DNA of 7,413 nucleotides, taken from positions 8,826 through 16,238 of the forward strand of contig NVTH01000026.1 in assembly GCA_002401525.1 (NCBI GenBank), read 5' to 3'. A program made the position numbers and the translations under genes. Numbering within the stretch: position 1 is the first letter of the stretch; each line of letters begins with the position of its first letter. Positions 6,771-7,413 of this stretch are shown piece by piece. The notes below the pieces were generated by a model. It was not told the origin of the DNA and ran no database searches. It saw only the letters and a program-made list of their open reading frames with translations. The DNA comes from Moraxellaceae bacterium. Its GTDB lineage: Bacteria > Pseudomonadota > Gammaproteobacteria > Pseudomonadales > UBA3067.

Positions 6771-6783
6771 AACAATTATTGTT
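6771..6783. promoter_or_regulatory. 13-base palindrome just upstream of the hydrolase ribosome binding site (candidate operator)
   Basis: AACAATTATTGTT is a perfect palindrome around a central T, 8 bases upstream of the first hydrolase ATG and touching the GGCGG region. It shares the pattern AACAA-N3-TTGTT with 5561-5573. It could bind a dimeric regulator controlling the hydrolase; this is inferred from position and symmetry only. Confidence 0.35.
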
Positions 6784-6795
6784 AGTTATTTACAC

Positions 6796-6841
6796 AAAAA
6801 CCTGCAGAGAACATGAATGACATTCTACTGCAGGCTGTTTT
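6796..6841 (-). terminator. Rho-independent terminator after the thioesterase gene
   Basis: CCTGCAG (6801-6807) pairs perfectly with CTGCAGG (6828-6834). The stem is extended by AGAA/TTCT with one bulged A, around an 11-base loop. On the minus strand the stem is followed by TTTTT (complement of 6796-6800), so it ends the thioesterase transcript about 80-115 bases after its stop codon. On the plus strand it is followed by CTGTTTT, so it may also stop antisense transcription. Confidence 0.75.
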
Positions 6842-6913
6842 AAATTATTGAAGTGCCCAATCTTAATCAATTAAAAGCATATTTACATACGCGATAGATT
6901 TTGATTAGTACGC

Positions 6914-7357
6914 TTACTCAATAATTAATTTGAAATGAGAGCGAGCGACAGCAATGACTTTATCTCGATTGCTTTGCCACGCCTCAATTTGCACATTGGC
7001 AATTCGTTTGCCTAATTTTACAATATTGCAACTTGCATAGGTGTCTTCAGGGCGTCCTGATAATGTGTAATCAATATTAAAATCGATTATCTTAGGCATA
7101 CTCACCGACTCCATTGCCCACATCAGATGGATCACCGCAGCGTTTTCCATAAATCCGGCGATCACACCGCCGTGAATGGCGGGCAACATGGTATTACCAA
7201 TGTTTTTTTGATCAAACGGTAAATGAAATAACAGCCCTTCTTTTTCGCTCTCGCTAAAACTAATACCCAATAACTTGGCGTAAGGCACCAGCTCAATGGC
7301 TTTCTGATAATTCTTTTCTTCACGTACCGCCGCAAAATAATCTCGACTTGCTTCCAT
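6914..7357 (-). CDS. PaaI-type hotdog-fold acyl-CoA thioesterase
   Basis: It probably hydrolyses an acyl-CoA or aryl-CoA thioester to the free acid and CoA in the cytoplasm. At 147 aa it has the usual size of a single hotdog domain. The family signature is present: an Asn/Gly stretch at 52-55, then AIHGGVIAGFMENAA at 60-74, with His62-Gly63-Gly64 at the start of the hotdog helix and Glu71 at the catalytic acid position. The later strands (IIDFNIDYTLSGRP, then KRIANVQIEAWQ and AVARSHFKLI) follow the PaaI pattern. The start is supported by GGAG 8 bases upstream. The stop of the preceding gene overlaps the start as TAATG, which implies translational coupling, and a terminator follows. The acyl specificity cannot be read from sequence; a 4-hydroxybenzoyl-CoA-type thioesterase is an alternative label for the same fold. 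Confidence 0.87.
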   Translation of the reverse strand: MEASRDYFAAVREEKNYQKAIELVPYAKLLGISFSESEKEGLLFHLPFDQKNIGNTMLPAIHGGVIAGFMENAAVIHLMWAMESVSMPKIIDFNIDYTLSGRPEDTYASCNIVKLGKRIANVQIEAWQSNRDKVIAVARSHFKLIIE

Positions 7358-7413
7358 TATTTAGACTCCGCAGTAATAGCAACCGCATGGCTAGAGCCGC
7401 GCATAAAGGTAGC
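7357..7413 (-). CDS. C-terminus of an upstream gene, probably a second hotdog thioesterase (5' partial)
   Basis: The last 18 codons of a minus-strand gene run off the right edge of the window, reading ATFMRGSSHAVAITAESK and then TAA. The stop overlaps the start codon of the thioesterase by one base (TAATG), and that gene's GGAG ribosome binding site lies inside this coding sequence. An A-x-F-M-R strand near the C-terminus resembles the last strand of PaaI-like thioesterases (compare ARSHFKLI in the next gene), and tandem thioesterase pairs are, as I recall, common. The stop/start overlap strongly supports a real gene; the family call is tentative. Confidence 0.6.
   Translation of the reverse strand, partial: ATFMRGSSHAVAITAESK

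Overview
The window most likely comes from the chromosome of a gammaproteobacterium, probably a marine or environmental one of moderate GC content. The main evidence is a SlyX homologue with the diagnostic PPPHY C-terminus and an elongation factor G of the second, stand-alone type that I associate from memory with marine gammaproteobacteria. The lineage is my judgement and no search was run. No tRNA, rRNA, CRISPR array, insertion sequence or phage gene is visible.

Layout. Bases 1-315 (+) hold the C-terminal receiver domain of a signalling protein, probably a hybrid histidine kinase, whose start lies outside the window. It converges on an EF-G gene (409-2499, -), and the two share a bidirectional terminator at about 355-389. 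All remaining genes are on the minus strand. Reading upstream from fusA they are slyX (2666-2884), a 370-base stretch without a clear gene, a short-chain dehydrogenase (3255-4133), an all-helical protein with ferritin-like/diiron features (4227-5252), a 640-base stretch without a convincing gene, an alpha/beta hydrolase (5896-6762), a PaaI-type hotdog thioesterase (6914-7357), and the last 18 codons of another gene (7357-7413) that is probably a second hotdog thioesterase.

How the genes may work together. EF-G and SlyX are housekeeping or accessory genes. The right-hand two thirds of the window looks like accessory lipid or small-molecule metabolism: an NAD-type dehydrogenase beside a putative diiron protein, a serine hydrolase and one or two acyl-CoA thioesterases. 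The dehydrogenase and helical protein are probably co-transcribed (93-base gap, same strand). The thioesterase is translationally coupled to the gene upstream of it through a TAATG overlap, and a good terminator follows it. The hydrolase therefore appears to be transcribed separately.

The points most worth a second look are the unassigned ferritin-like protein paired with a dehydrogenase, two near-identical 13-base palindromes (AACAA-N3-TTGTT) on either side of the hydrolase gene, and the 5391-5895 gap, which carries plus-strand promoter-like boxes, a nested inverted repeat and a degraded-looking reading frame. No clear-cut new system is visible.
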